From contig OY782506.1 in assembly GCA_963677755.1 (NCBI GenBank), forward strand, positions 744,001 through 808,000: a DNA stretch of 64,000 nt, read 5' to 3'. A model generated the notes under the pieces. The model was not told the DNA's origin. It saw only the letters and a program-made list of their open reading frames with translations, and ran no database searches. Numbering within the stretch: position 1 is the first letter of the stretch; every line of letters starts with the position of its first letter. Below, piece after piece: positions 8,015 to 16,414 of this stretch. The translations under genes and the position numbers were made by a program. Origin of the DNA: JAIOSF01 sp963677755 (GTDB lineage: Bacteria > Campylobacterota > Campylobacteria > Campylobacterales > Arcobacteraceae).

Positions 8015-9148
8015 ATGCAATTCTCATATATAAATCCAACACAAATAGAGTTTGGACAAGGTAAAATAGAAAAAATATCAGAACTAATATCAAAAGAGGA
8101 GAAAGTTCTAGTTTTATATGGTGGTGGAAGCATCAAAAAAAATGGTGTATATGAGCAAGTAAAAAATGCACTGGAAGATTTTACTTGGTTTGAGTTTGGA
8201 GGAATTGAGCCAAATCCTAAGAAAGAGACCTTAGACAAAGCTATCGCTTATGGTAGAGAAAATGATGTAGATTTTATTTTAGCTGTTGGTGGTGGTTCTG
8301 TGATTGATGGTGCAAAATATGTAGCAAATGCTTTCTTTTATGATGGAGATGGTTGGGATCTACTTGAAGGTAAATATACACCTACAAAAGCTTTAAAAAT
8401 AGGTGCTATTTTAACTTTAGCAGCGACAGGAAGTGAATCAAATACAGGTTCAGTTATCACAAAATCAGAAACAAAAGAGAAAAGATTTTTTCACTCACCG
8501 TTTTCATATCCAAAGTTTGCTATATTAGACCCAGATGTTTTAAAAAGTTTAGATGATAGACAACTAGTAAATGGTCTTGTAGATTCTTTTGTTCATACTT
8601 GTGAACAGTATCTTACACAACCACATGGTGCTTTGGCACAAGATTATTATAGTGAAGGTATTTTAAGAGCATTGTTAGAGTTAGCAGATAACTTTGATAA
8701 GAAAGATGATTTATGGTACGCAAACCTTATGTGGCTTGCAAATCAAGCTTTAAATGGTCTTATAGGTTTGGGAGTTCCTCAAGATTGGGCTACACATTTT
8801 ATTGGACATGAGTTAAGTGGATTGTATGGGATTGATCATGCTAGAACTTTAGCTATTATTCAACCAAACTTATTAACAGTATTAAAAGATGAAAAAAATG
8901 ATAAACTTTTACAAATGGGGAAAAATGTATTTAGATTAGATACAAATGATTCTACAATAATAATTGAAAAAATTAGAGCTTTTTATGAATCATTAAATAT
9001 CAAGTTAAAAATATCTTCATATACTGAAGATACAGAAGTTATAGAAAAAGTTACAACACTTTTAGAAAAACATGGATTTACACACTTTGGAGATAGAGAA
9101 ACTATAGATAAAGCAGTAGTTGTTAAAATATTAGAAAAATCTATTTAA
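8015..9148 (+). CDS. Iron-dependent alcohol dehydrogenase / aldehyde reductase, YqhD-like
   Basis: A 377-residue group III alcohol dehydrogenase. The NADP-binding GGGSIKKNGVY and AVGGGSVIDGAKY segments and metal-binding residues in VDSFVHTCEQY, FIGHELSGLYGIDHARTLAI match YqhD and BdhA enzymes. YqhD reduces short aldehydes, including methylglyoxal and lipid-peroxide products, using NADPH. It is the fourth gene of the HxlR-linked operon, with AGAAGGA upstream. The position supports a protective rather than fermentative role, though butanol-dehydrogenase activity cannot be excluded. Confidence 0.88.
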   Translation: MQFSYINPTQIEFGQGKIEKISELISKEEKVLVLYGGGSIKKNGVYEQVKNALEDFTWFEFGGIEPNPKKETLDKAIAYGRENDVDFILAVGGGSVIDGAKYVANAFFYDGDGWDLLEGKYTPTKALKIGAILTLAATGSESNTGSVITKSETKEKRFFHSPFSYPKFAILDPDVLKSLDDRQLVNGLVDSFVHTCEQYLTQPHGALAQDYYSEGILRALLELADNFDKKDDLWYANLMWLANQALNGLIGLGVPQDWATHFIGHELSGLYGIDHARTLAIIQPNLLTVLKDEKNDKLLQMGKNVFRLDTNDSTIIIEKIRAFYESLNIKLKISSYTEDTEVIEKVTTLLEKHGFTHFGDRETIDKAVVVKILEKSI

Positions 9149-9170
9149 AGATTAAAAAAAAAGGGGCAAT

Positions 9171-10055
9171 GTGAATAAAAGTGAAACTTCTTATAAATAT
9201 TATATAGGGATGATTATAGCAATGATACTTTGGGGAATAGCTTGGACTTCAGGAAAAGTAGCAGCTGAGCATGCAAATGCACCTGTTGCTGCTTTTTGGC
9301 GTTATGCTATCTCTTTTATCACCATAGTTCCTGTGATACTTTATTTAAAAGTATCATTACGAACAAATAGAAAAGGCTATTTTTATATGCTTTTAGGGGG
9401 ACTATTTACAGCACTTTTTAATTATCTTTTTTTCAAAGGTTTATCGCATGGAGCAGCTGGATATGGTGGGACATTAGTAACGGCAATTGCCCCTATAATC
9501 ACCTACTTTTTATCTGTAGTTATTTTTAAAACAACTATCACTTCAAGACAAATATTTGCATTGTTTATTGGATTTTTAGGAGCTATTGTTTTACTTCGTA
9601 TACCTTTTAATGGTTTAGAGTTTTTAGATGCAGATAGTTTGTATTTTTTTGAGTGTGCTATAATTTGGGCAATAGTGACAATAGTTTCTCAAAAAGCCTC
9701 TTCTTATGTTTCACCACTTTTTTATACGATGGTTGTTTTTGCAATAGCAGGTATTATAAATATGTTGTTTGCTTTACCTTATGAAGCTTTTGCATTTTCT
9801 AAGTATGATTGGCTTTTTTGGTCAAATATTATTTTTATAGGGATATTACCAGGTACATTTGCTACAACACTGTTTTTTCTCTCAGCTGCTAAAATAGGGG
9901 CACATAAAACAGGGGTATTTATGTTTATAGTTCCTATTGGTGCAATCTCTTCTAGTGTTGTAGTTTACAATGAAGTTGTTGTACTTTCAACTATTGTGGG
10001 ATGTTTATTTGCTTTTGTTGCGGTTGTATTGTTCAATAGGAAAAAAAGTACATAA
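9171..10055 (+). CDS. DMT-family transporter (EamA), GTG start
   Basis: A ten-helix membrane protein of 294 residues made of two EamA repeats. The first begins WGIAWTSGKVAAEHANAPVAAFWRYAIS; the second contains WAIVTIVSQKASSYVSPLFYTMV. The start is GTG at 9171 after AAGGGG. It is the last gene of the detoxification operon and may export a metabolite or toxic product; the substrate is unknown. It ends back-to-back with the AEC transporter gene, with no gap between stop codons and no visible terminator between the two convergent genes. Confidence 0.85.
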   Translation: MNKSETSYKYYIGMIIAMILWGIAWTSGKVAAEHANAPVAAFWRYAISFITIVPVILYLKVSLRTNRKGYFYMLLGGLFTALFNYLFFKGLSHGAAGYGGTLVTAIAPIITYFLSVVIFKTTITSRQIFALFIGFLGAIVLLRIPFNGLEFLDADSLYFFECAIIWAIVTIVSQKASSYVSPLFYTMVVFAIAGIINMLFALPYEAFAFSKYDWLFWSNIIFIGILPGTFATTLFFLSAAKIGAHKTGVFMFIVPIGAISSSVVVYNEVVVLSTIVGCLFAFVAVVLFNRKKST

Positions 10056-10970
10056 CTAGATAAAATAGTGTAAAACGAAAAGTATAAAAAATATTGATAG
10101 TAGCGTTTGTACTGTAATAATAGAGGACATAAGTTGTACATCTCCACCTAATTGTCTTGCAAAGATAAAAGATGATGGTGCTGTTGGAAGTACAGCAAAT
10201 AGTACTAAAATAGACAACATTATCCCATCTATTCCAAAAAACTTTCCAAATATATAGATTAAAATAGGCAAAATAAGATGTTTTGCTATGCTTGAGAGGA
10301 TAAGTGCTTTTTTTGATGACTTAATCTCTCTTATTACAAGCCCAAATCCTACAGATAAAAGCCCCATAGGTAAGGCAGCATTGCTAAGTATCTCTAGAGT
10401 ATTATTTATAACAAGAGGGATATGAATTCCTAAAAAATTTATAGAACCACCAATAATACAAGCTACTATTAATGGGTTTGTAACAATGGATTTTAGTAAA
10501 TATAAAAAATTTAATTTGTCATTTGAAACATAGATTGCAAAAACAGTTATACATAAAATATTTATAAATGGAATTGCAAAAGTTAATATAATAGCTGATA
10601 AAATTAAACCCTCATTACCAAATATAGAACCACTAAGTGCTAAAAAAACATAAGTATTAAATCGAATAGAACCTTGAACCATAGAGGTAAAACTAGCTGG
10701 GTTTGTTGGTGATATTTTATTTACAATTATAAGTATAGTCATAGTAAAAAATATTGCTAAAATTGCAGAAGAAACAAAACCAAAACTATTTTGAGTATCG
10801 AGTGAAGCGGTTGATAGTTTGTATATTAAAAGTGAAGGCATAAGAACATAATAGGTAAGTTTGTCAGCTTGTGGCCAGAATTCATGAGATGGAAATTTTA
10901 TCTTTTTAAAAAAGTACCCAATGAGAATAAGTGAAAAAACGGGTATAAGTGCAGATGTAATATGTAACAT
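10056..10970 (-). CDS. AEC-family (auxin efflux carrier-like) transporter
   Basis: A hydrophobic 304-residue protein with about ten membrane segments, beginning ITSALIPVFSLILIGYFFKK. It has VMPSLLIYKLST and a C-terminal LFAVLPTAPSSFIFARQLGGD motif, which is characteristic of the AEC family. Bacterial AEC members export or import carboxylates such as malate or malonate. The gene is monocistronic, convergent with the DMT transporter gene. Substrate cannot be assigned. Confidence 0.85.
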   Translation of the reverse strand: MLHITSALIPVFSLILIGYFFKKIKFPSHEFWPQADKLTYYVLMPSLLIYKLSTASLDTQNSFGFVSSAILAIFFTMTILIIVNKISPTNPASFTSMVQGSIRFNTYVFLALSGSIFGNEGLILSAIILTFAIPFINILCITVFAIYVSNDKLNFLYLLKSIVTNPLIVACIIGGSINFLGIHIPLVINNTLEILSNAALPMGLLSVGFGLVIREIKSSKKALILSSIAKHLILPILIYIFGKFFGIDGIMLSILVLFAVLPTAPSSFIFARQLGGDVQLMSSIITVQTLLSIFFILFVLHYFI

Positions 10971-11111
10971 AAAAGTTTCTCTTTAATTAGTTTGACTGAT
11001 ATGTTAACATATTAAATATAAATCATCTCAAGTTTATTATGAATATATTATAGAGTATAAAGTTTACGGTAGTTTATAATATCTTGTACACTCAAAATTG
11101 CCTAGGAGAAT

Positions 11112-11939
11112 CTACCAGTTATTTTTCATTAAGTCTTGTTCTTTCATCGCTTCAGTTAACACTTTATAACCTTTAAGTTCTTCAGGACCTGTTTTTACCC
11201 ACTTATTAAGACCTTCCATCTGCATCATTTTTTTGATGATTGGATCATTTGGATCTTGTGCTAAGATTTTATTTGTGAATTGATTTTGGATATTTTGATC
11301 TAAACTTTCCATCACAGTAAAGTTACAATGACAATACCCTTCACTCACATAAAATGATTCAACCTCTCCACTTGGGAACATCCCCTCTTCAAGCATTCTT
11401 ACCCAAGAAGATATCCCTATAGCACCAGCATCTATCTCATCATTTAGAAGTGCTTCTAAGATATCAAATTCACTTCGTCCTGTATCTCCATGTTTCCCTA
11501 GGTCTGAGTTAAATCGTACAATCTCTACATCATTTTTCACACCTAGTTCATTTTGGATATATTTTAAAGGTAAAATAGCAGCTTGTGCAGAATCACCACT
11601 TCCAAGAGCAAATTTTTTCCCTTGTAGGTCTTTGATTGATTTAATTCCACTACTTGCTTTTGTGATAAACACTGATTGAAAATCTATATCAGTATCTCTC
11701 ATAACCAAAGCTTTTGTTTTTCCGCCACTTAGTTCATTACTTCGTACCCATGCAACATTTGTATTCCATGCTACATCAATTTTTCCAGAGAGTAGATATT
11801 CCACTTGCGCTTCGTAGTTAGAAAATAAAATATAATCAAGTCTTACACCATTGTTATTGAAATCGTCTCTTATAATATCCCAAATAGGGATAACTTTTGG
11901 GTCGTAAGCAACAGCCCCTAACATTATTGTTTTTTGCAT
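11112..11939 (-). CDS. PhnD-like substrate-binding-fold protein without signal peptide
   Basis: This 275-residue protein has the PhnD/phosphonate-binding fold: LGAVAYDPKVIPIWDIIRDDF, LLSGKIDVAWNTNVAWV, KSIKDLQGKKFALGSGDSAQA and a hinge crossing near DAGAIGISSW. It starts directly with MQKTIMLGAVAYD, so no signal peptide or lipobox is present and it should be cytoplasmic. No ABC permease or ATPase gene is in the window. It ends a three-gene operon behind an acyl-CoA-dehydrogenase-fold flavoprotein and a diiron protein. By analogy with MqnA/MqnD and Thi5, which are cytoplasmic binding-protein-fold enzymes, it could be an enzyme or ligand sensor; this is inference. Confidence 0.75.
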   Translation of the reverse strand: MQKTIMLGAVAYDPKVIPIWDIIRDDFNNNGVRLDYILFSNYEAQVEYLLSGKIDVAWNTNVAWVRSNELSGGKTKALVMRDTDIDFQSVFITKASSGIKSIKDLQGKKFALGSGDSAQAAILPLKYIQNELGVKNDVEIVRFNSDLGKHGDTGRSEFDILEALLNDEIDAGAIGISSWVRMLEEGMFPSGEVESFYVSEGYCHCNFTVMESLDQNIQNQFTNKILAQDPNDPIIKKMMQMEGLNKWVKTGPEELKGYKVLTEAMKEQDLMKNNW

Positions 11940-11949
11940 AATCTTCTCC

Positions 11950-13077
11950 TTAAGGTATTGGTTGGTTTGTTAAAGCTTTTCCAAGCCAAATTGAAAGTAC
12001 ATCTGTACTTGGTGCCATAACTTGTGCTGCATATGCATCTCTTAATAATCTTTCAATAGTGATACGCTTAGCATAGGCAGTTCCTCCACCAATTTTCATA
12101 GCTTTTGTACATACTTCTACAGCCATATTAGAAGCATGAAGTCGTGCTGAGATGATTTGTGCTAAAGCATCTGCATCACCATTTGCACCACTTTTTGCAG
12201 CTGCTAGTACAAAGTGTTTTGCACTTGTAGCATTTGTAAAAATATCTGCTAAATGGTTTTGTACTGTTGGGATATTACATAATGCTGATTCATCGCTATA
12301 TTTTCTACTTTGAGAGTACTCAATAATTGTATTACAAGCATTAAGAGCTACCCCTGTATAAACTGCACCTAATCCTATTACAAAAAATGGTGCAACTACT
12401 GTAAATACTTGCTCAGCACCACTTCCAGCAGCTCCAACTCTATTTTTTACATCTACAGGAACATTATCAAAATGCATAGGCATAGAGGTATTTCCACGCA
12501 TCCCTAGACCATCCCAAGCTGTTTCTTCAAATGATACACCTTTTGCATCTTTATCTACAATCCAGCTATCTAAACCCTCAGCATCAAAACTACCTGAAAG
12601 AACTAAATAAAAATCAGCATATAAAGCAGAAGTAACAAAACTTTTTCTACCATTCATAAGTAATGTATCATTTTCTTTCGTTACTGTTATCTCTGGATTG
12701 TAAAAGTGTGTACCTGTTCCTGTTTCACTAAATGCCAAAGCTAAAAGAAGTTCACCATTTGCAATTTTAGGTAGGTACTCTTTTTTCATCTCATCACTTC
12801 CAAAAGCAACTATACACATAGTAGCAACATTGTGCATCATATAACATAGTCCTGTAGTAGCACAACTTGAACCAAATGCAAGTACAGTTTGTGTATGCTC
12901 TTCAAGTCCAAGACCCATCCCCCCAAACTCTTTTGGTACAATTAAACCTGTTAGTTTCTCTTTTTTGATAGCTTCAAAACTATCAACTGGGAATTTTGCA
13001 TCAACATCTACTGCATCTGTATAAGGTGCTATATTTTTTGTTGCAAATTCCGTCATTTTATTATAAATATTTTCCAT
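11950..13077 (-). CDS. Acyl-CoA-dehydrogenase-fold flavoprotein, probably not a classical dehydrogenase
   Basis: A 375-residue protein of the acyl-CoA dehydrogenase superfamily: GLIVPKEFGGMGLG, ALAFSETGTGTHFYNPEI (the flavin/acyl loop), WDGLGMRGNTSMPMHFDNV and the C-terminal GGGTAYAKRITIERLLRDAYAAQV. The position that carries the catalytic Glu in most dehydrogenases (YEGT) reads MAPST here, so the standard base is missing. Flavin monooxygenases of the same fold (DszC type) also lack it. It lies 8 bases after the ferritin-like gene and 10 before the PhnD-like gene. An oxidative or oxygenase reaction on an unknown substrate is the best guess. Confidence 0.78.
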   Translation of the reverse strand: MENIYNKMTEFATKNIAPYTDAVDVDAKFPVDSFEAIKKEKLTGLIVPKEFGGMGLGLEEHTQTVLAFGSSCATTGLCYMMHNVATMCIVAFGSDEMKKEYLPKIANGELLLALAFSETGTGTHFYNPEITVTKENDTLLMNGRKSFVTSALYADFYLVLSGSFDAEGLDSWIVDKDAKGVSFEETAWDGLGMRGNTSMPMHFDNVPVDVKNRVGAAGSGAEQVFTVVAPFFVIGLGAVYTGVALNACNTIIEYSQSRKYSDESALCNIPTVQNHLADIFTNATSAKHFVLAAAKSGANGDADALAQIISARLHASNMAVEVCTKAMKIGGGTAYAKRITIERLLRDAYAAQVMAPSTDVLSIWLGKALTNQPIP

Positions 13078-13085
13078 TGTTTTTC

Positions 13086-14336
13086 CTACATAAAATTTGG
13101 TGTATGAACTTGTGAGATATCATGTGCTAAATCTTCATCCATACCTATTTGTATTAATCTTTTTATTCTGTTTTCATTCATTGTTTTTTTTAACTCTTCA
13201 ACTAAATCAAATCCTCTTTTATAATCAACAGGTGCATCACTTCCACCTGCTAAAATAGCGAGTGATTCTAAGAGCATAGAAGATTCGGAACTTACTTCAT
13301 CCATAAACTCTTTTCTTTGAAAGGCACTGTTTTTTAAAGCATTGATTCTGTTTGGATTTTGCTCAATCGCTGATTTTACATGCTCCATCCCATACGCAAC
13401 ATGTCGTATCTCATCTCTTTTAGAGAGTTTAATGATTTTTCTTGTTGTTTCATCGGGCATATGTTTCTCTAAAAAACTCAAAAGATCAATAAAAGTACCT
13501 TCCCCCATAACATGAAGTAAAAAAGAGCTTTTGAGATAATCATCCTCTTTAAAAAGAGAATAGAGTGAGCGTTGGGTTACTTCACTTGAGTACTGAAATC
13601 CACCACCATTTGCATTGGCTCTTTTTGTAAAAACCTCAATATGTCTTGCCTCATCATTCATCAATGAAGATAAAAATAGTGGCACCTCCATATAGTAAGG
13701 GTTTATTTTACTGATAAATTTTCCAGGGATATAGAGTGCAGAGAACTCATTTTCTACTAAATAAGTCATGATCTGACAAACAGCTTGCTCCATTATAGGA
13801 TTGAGTGTGGGGATCTCATTCCATGCAATATCACTAGTGGCATTCCACTGGGCGTGTTTTCCCTCTTCATATAAAGAAGAAACTGATTGTGACCAAACTT
13901 GTTCTTTGTGTGAAAGTTCAAAATCATACACAGGAGTATCTTCTTGAGCCACCATACCTCTTGTCATAAGACCATTTGTGCTGGGTGCTTTTGTAAGTAT
14001 CTCATCTGTAAGTTCTAAATCTTTTAATTTAGGATTTGAAGTTTCAATCCCTTTCATCTTTTTATTCCAAGAAGGTTTACAAGTAAAACTATTTTGACTT
14101 ATTTTTTGAATTTTATAGGAGTATTGTTGCTTTAAGTTTTCTCTACCTAAATAAAGGTGTCCTCGTAATCTTGCCCAACCACGAAGCTCAATTTCCATAT
14201 TTGATTTTAAAGATACAATCTCAATAATTTCACTACAAGATGCTATTAAAAAAGCATTTTCAAGCTTTAGAAATAGTTCCTTAGAAGGAGGAATATTGCC
14301 TATTTGAATAGATATAGAGTGTTTTAATGAATTCAA
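13086..14336 (-). CDS. TusA-like domain fused to a diiron ferritin-like domain
   Basis: A 416-residue protein with two parts. Residues about 5-80 resemble a TusA/SirA-like fold (hydrophobic helix, then EIEIVS-type strand and GWARLRGHLYLG) but lack the Cys of the CPxP motif. Residues about 145-400 are a ferritin-like four-helix domain with a full diiron ligand set: a Glu in ENEFSALY (195 or 197), E229-x-x-H232, E279 and E309-x-x-H312. Spacing suits an R2-like or oxygenase-type diiron site. The start is TTG at 14336 after GGAG; no ATG fits. First gene of the three-gene operon. The substrate is unknown. Confidence 0.7.
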   Translation of the reverse strand: MNSLKHSISIQIGNIPPSKELFLKLENAFLIASCSEIIEIVSLKSNMEIELRGWARLRGHLYLGRENLKQQYSYKIQKISQNSFTCKPSWNKKMKGIETSNPKLKDLELTDEILTKAPSTNGLMTRGMVAQEDTPVYDFELSHKEQVWSQSVSSLYEEGKHAQWNATSDIAWNEIPTLNPIMEQAVCQIMTYLVENEFSALYIPGKFISKINPYYMEVPLFLSSLMNDEARHIEVFTKRANANGGGFQYSSEVTQRSLYSLFKEDDYLKSSFLLHVMGEGTFIDLLSFLEKHMPDETTRKIIKLSKRDEIRHVAYGMEHVKSAIEQNPNRINALKNSAFQRKEFMDEVSSESSMLLESLAILAGGSDAPVDYKRGFDLVEELKKTMNENRIKRLIQIGMDEDLAHDISQVHTPNFM

Positions 14337-14366
14337 AAGAATCTCCAGAATATTAATTAATTATGC

Positions 14367-14386
14367 CCATCACCTATTTGTGATGG
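14367..14386. repeat. Inverted repeat upstream of the diiron-protein operon
   Basis: CCATCAC, a 6-base loop and GTGATGG form a perfect 7-bp stem about 30 bases upstream of the TTG start at 14336. It could be a repressor operator or an RNA hairpin in the leader. It sits next to a second inverted repeat. Confidence 0.6.
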
Positions 14387-14388
14387 AA

Positions 14389-14401
14389 TCTCAGCCTGAG
14401 A
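14389..14401. repeat. Palindrome upstream of the diiron-protein operon
   Basis: TCTCAG-C-CTGAGA is a near-perfect palindrome with a single central base, more like a dimeric protein-binding site than an RNA hairpin. It lies three bases from the 14367-14386 repeat. Confidence 0.55.
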
Positions 14402-14542
14402 CATTAGATAATATTGTAGTCAAATAAAAGTAAAAGTTTATTAAAGTGGTAAAATTTTTTTAACCAAAATTTAAAGTTGTGTTTTACATTTTTTTAAATA
14501 TTAAGTTATAATACTATAATCAAGAAGGGAATATAGAAATAG

Positions 14543-15616
14543 ATGGAACCATTTAAAAATATATATAATGAAAAAGAGATAAAAAAACTTTCTTGCGAGA
14601 TACAACTTTATTATTCTGTGTTTAAAAAAGATAGATTTATAGATTCACTTATAAATGAAAATTGGGAAGAAAAAGAATTAAAGAAAAGAATAAGAGCAAT
14701 TAGTTTATCTCTTGGTGAGTTTTTACCTAAAGATTATAAAAAATCTTTGGAGATATTAAAAAAAGTTCAAAAAAACTTTCATGGATTATTTCATCTTATA
14801 TTCTCAGATTTTGTAGAAGTGTATGGAATAAATGAGTATGAAAGTTCTATTGAAGCTTTGAAACATTTTACGAAAAACTCTTCTAGTGAATTTGCAATAC
14901 GACCTTTTTTGGTAAAATATCCACAATTAATTGAGACTTTAAAAGAGTGGACAAAAGATCAAAATGAGCATATAAGAAGATTATCAAGTGAAGGTTCACG
15001 CCCTAGACTTCCCTGGGGAATAGCACTTCAAAAGTACAAAAAAGATCCATCAAAAGTACTTGAAGTACTAGAACTTTTAAAAAATGATAAGAGTGAATAT
15101 GTGAGAAAAAGTGTAGCAAACAATCTTAATGATATTTCAAAAGATAATCCAACTCTAGTAAAAGAGCTTTTTAAAAAGTGGTATGGAAAAACTAAAAACA
15201 CAAATTGGATAGTAAAACACGCTTCAAGAACACTTCTAAAAGCAGGAGATAAAGAGGTATTAGAACTTTTTGGTTATGATGCAAAAGGTATAGAAGTAGT
15301 AGATTTAAGAGCAGATGATGAATTAGATATGGAAGAGTATTTGAATTTTTCATTTAAAATTAAATCAAAAAATATTTTAGAAAAATTAAGAATAGAATAT
15401 AAACTAGGTTTTGTAAGACAAAATAAAAAAATGAATTATAAAGTTTTTAAAATATCAGAAAAAGTCGTAAATAAAAATGAGTTATTTGTAGAAAAATCTC
15501 ATCATTTTAAATATGTAACTACAAGAAAATATTATGATGGTATTCATACTCTTACAATTATCATTAATGGCAAAGAGTTTCTTTCAAAAAAGTTTACATT
15601 AAAAAACTGTACTTGA
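14543..15616 (+). CDS. AlkC-like DNA alkylation repair glycosylase with C-terminal Ig-like domain
   Basis: A 357-residue protein. Residues 1-245 are helical HEAT-like repeats of the AlkC/AlkD superfamily, which remove alkylated adenines such as 3-methyladenine; the AlkC signature EGSRPRLPW is at residues 150-158. The remaining ~105 residues (after VDLRADDELDMEEYLNF) are a beta-rich domain like the Ig-like domain known at the C-terminus of some AlkC proteins, thought to help hold DNA. The ATG at 14543 follows AGAAGGGA, somewhat distant. It starts a plus-strand run with a Nudix and a GNAT gene. Confidence 0.82.
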   Translation: MEPFKNIYNEKEIKKLSCEIQLYYSVFKKDRFIDSLINENWEEKELKKRIRAISLSLGEFLPKDYKKSLEILKKVQKNFHGLFHLIFSDFVEVYGINEYESSIEALKHFTKNSSSEFAIRPFLVKYPQLIETLKEWTKDQNEHIRRLSSEGSRPRLPWGIALQKYKKDPSKVLEVLELLKNDKSEYVRKSVANNLNDISKDNPTLVKELFKKWYGKTKNTNWIVKHASRTLLKAGDKEVLELFGYDAKGIEVVDLRADDELDMEEYLNFSFKIKSKNILEKLRIEYKLGFVRQNKKMNYKVFKISEKVVNKNELFVEKSHHFKYVTTRKYYDGIHTLTIIINGKEFLSKKFTLKNCT

Positions 15617-15664
15617 AGTTTGATATGTTAAAATTAAAATATATAAAATAAGGGATCAAAAAAT

Positions 15665-16414
15665 ATGATAGAGAGCTTTGAGTTTACAAATATAACTCTA
15701 AAACATGATCAATATGATGGTATAACAATAGATGGCTCAACTATTCCAAATAGTGTCTTAGAGTTTGAAAAAGAGCTCTTTTTGATAATAGAAAAGATAA
15801 AAAATAAAAAACTTTTATGGATAAAACTCTCTATTGAACAATCGCAGTTTATCCCAATGCTTACAAAAAATGGTTTTCTTTTTCACCATTGTAATGAAAG
15901 AGATATAACACTTATAAAGAAACTTGTCATAAAACCAATTATCCCAACAGCTACAAATCATACTTTAGGGGTAGGTGCAGTTGTAATAGATGGTGATAAA
16001 TTATTAGTAATCAAAGATAGAATTTGGCAAAAGTATAAATTACCAGGGGGACATATAGATGATAGAGAAAATATCTCTAATGCCCTGAAAAGAGAAGTAT
16101 ATGAAGAAACAGGTGTTGATATAGAGTTTGAATCTATTGTGAGTCTTGGACACTTTTCTCCAGCACAATTTGGAGAATCAAATCTCTATGTAGTATGTCG
16201 TGCAACTCCAATATCAAAAGAGATAAATATTATAGATGTTGAAGAGATTATGGATGCAAAATGGGTAGATATTCAAGAGTATTTAGCATGTGAAGATGTT
16301 CATAGTTACAATAAAGCTATAGTGAAAAATGCACTTGAAAACAATGGTTTTAAAAGAGATACAAGGGATGATTTAATCACTAAAGAAAATGTCACTTATG
16401 AGATATTTTTTTGA
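15665..16414 (+). CDS. Nudix hydrolase with N-terminal GNAT-like region (NUDT6-like)
   Basis: A 249-residue protein. Its C-terminal half has a complete Nudix box: GGHIDDRENISNALKREVYEETGVD near residues 122-145, preceded by VGAVVIDGDKLLVIKDR. The N-terminal ~95 residues (FEKELFLIIEKIKNKKLLWIKLSIEQSQFIPMLTKNGFLFHH) resemble the N-terminal domain of NUDT6-type Nudix proteins. The substrate is a nucleoside-diphosphate-linked compound of unknown identity. Its TGA overlaps the next ATG (TGATG). Confidence 0.85.
   Translation: MIESFEFTNITLKHDQYDGITIDGSTIPNSVLEFEKELFLIIEKIKNKKLLWIKLSIEQSQFIPMLTKNGFLFHHCNERDITLIKKLVIKPIIPTATNHTLGVGAVVIDGDKLLVIKDRIWQKYKLPGGHIDDRENISNALKREVYEETGVDIEFESIVSLGHFSPAQFGESNLYVVCRATPISKEINIIDVEEIMDAKWVDIQEYLACEDVHSYNKAIVKNALENNGFKRDTRDDLITKENVTYEIFF

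Noticed and set aside
9171..10970. Fusion or overlap between the DMT and AEC transporter genes
   Set aside because: They are convergent and end exactly next to each other; no shared frame.
14340..14410. Thiamine (TPP) riboswitch upstream of the diiron operon because of GGCTGAGA on the minus strand
   Set aside because: The other half of the TPP core (CCTGATCTGG...GCCAGCG type) and the upstream GGGGTGC are missing; the GGCTGAGA is explained by the TCTCAGCCTGAGA palindrome.
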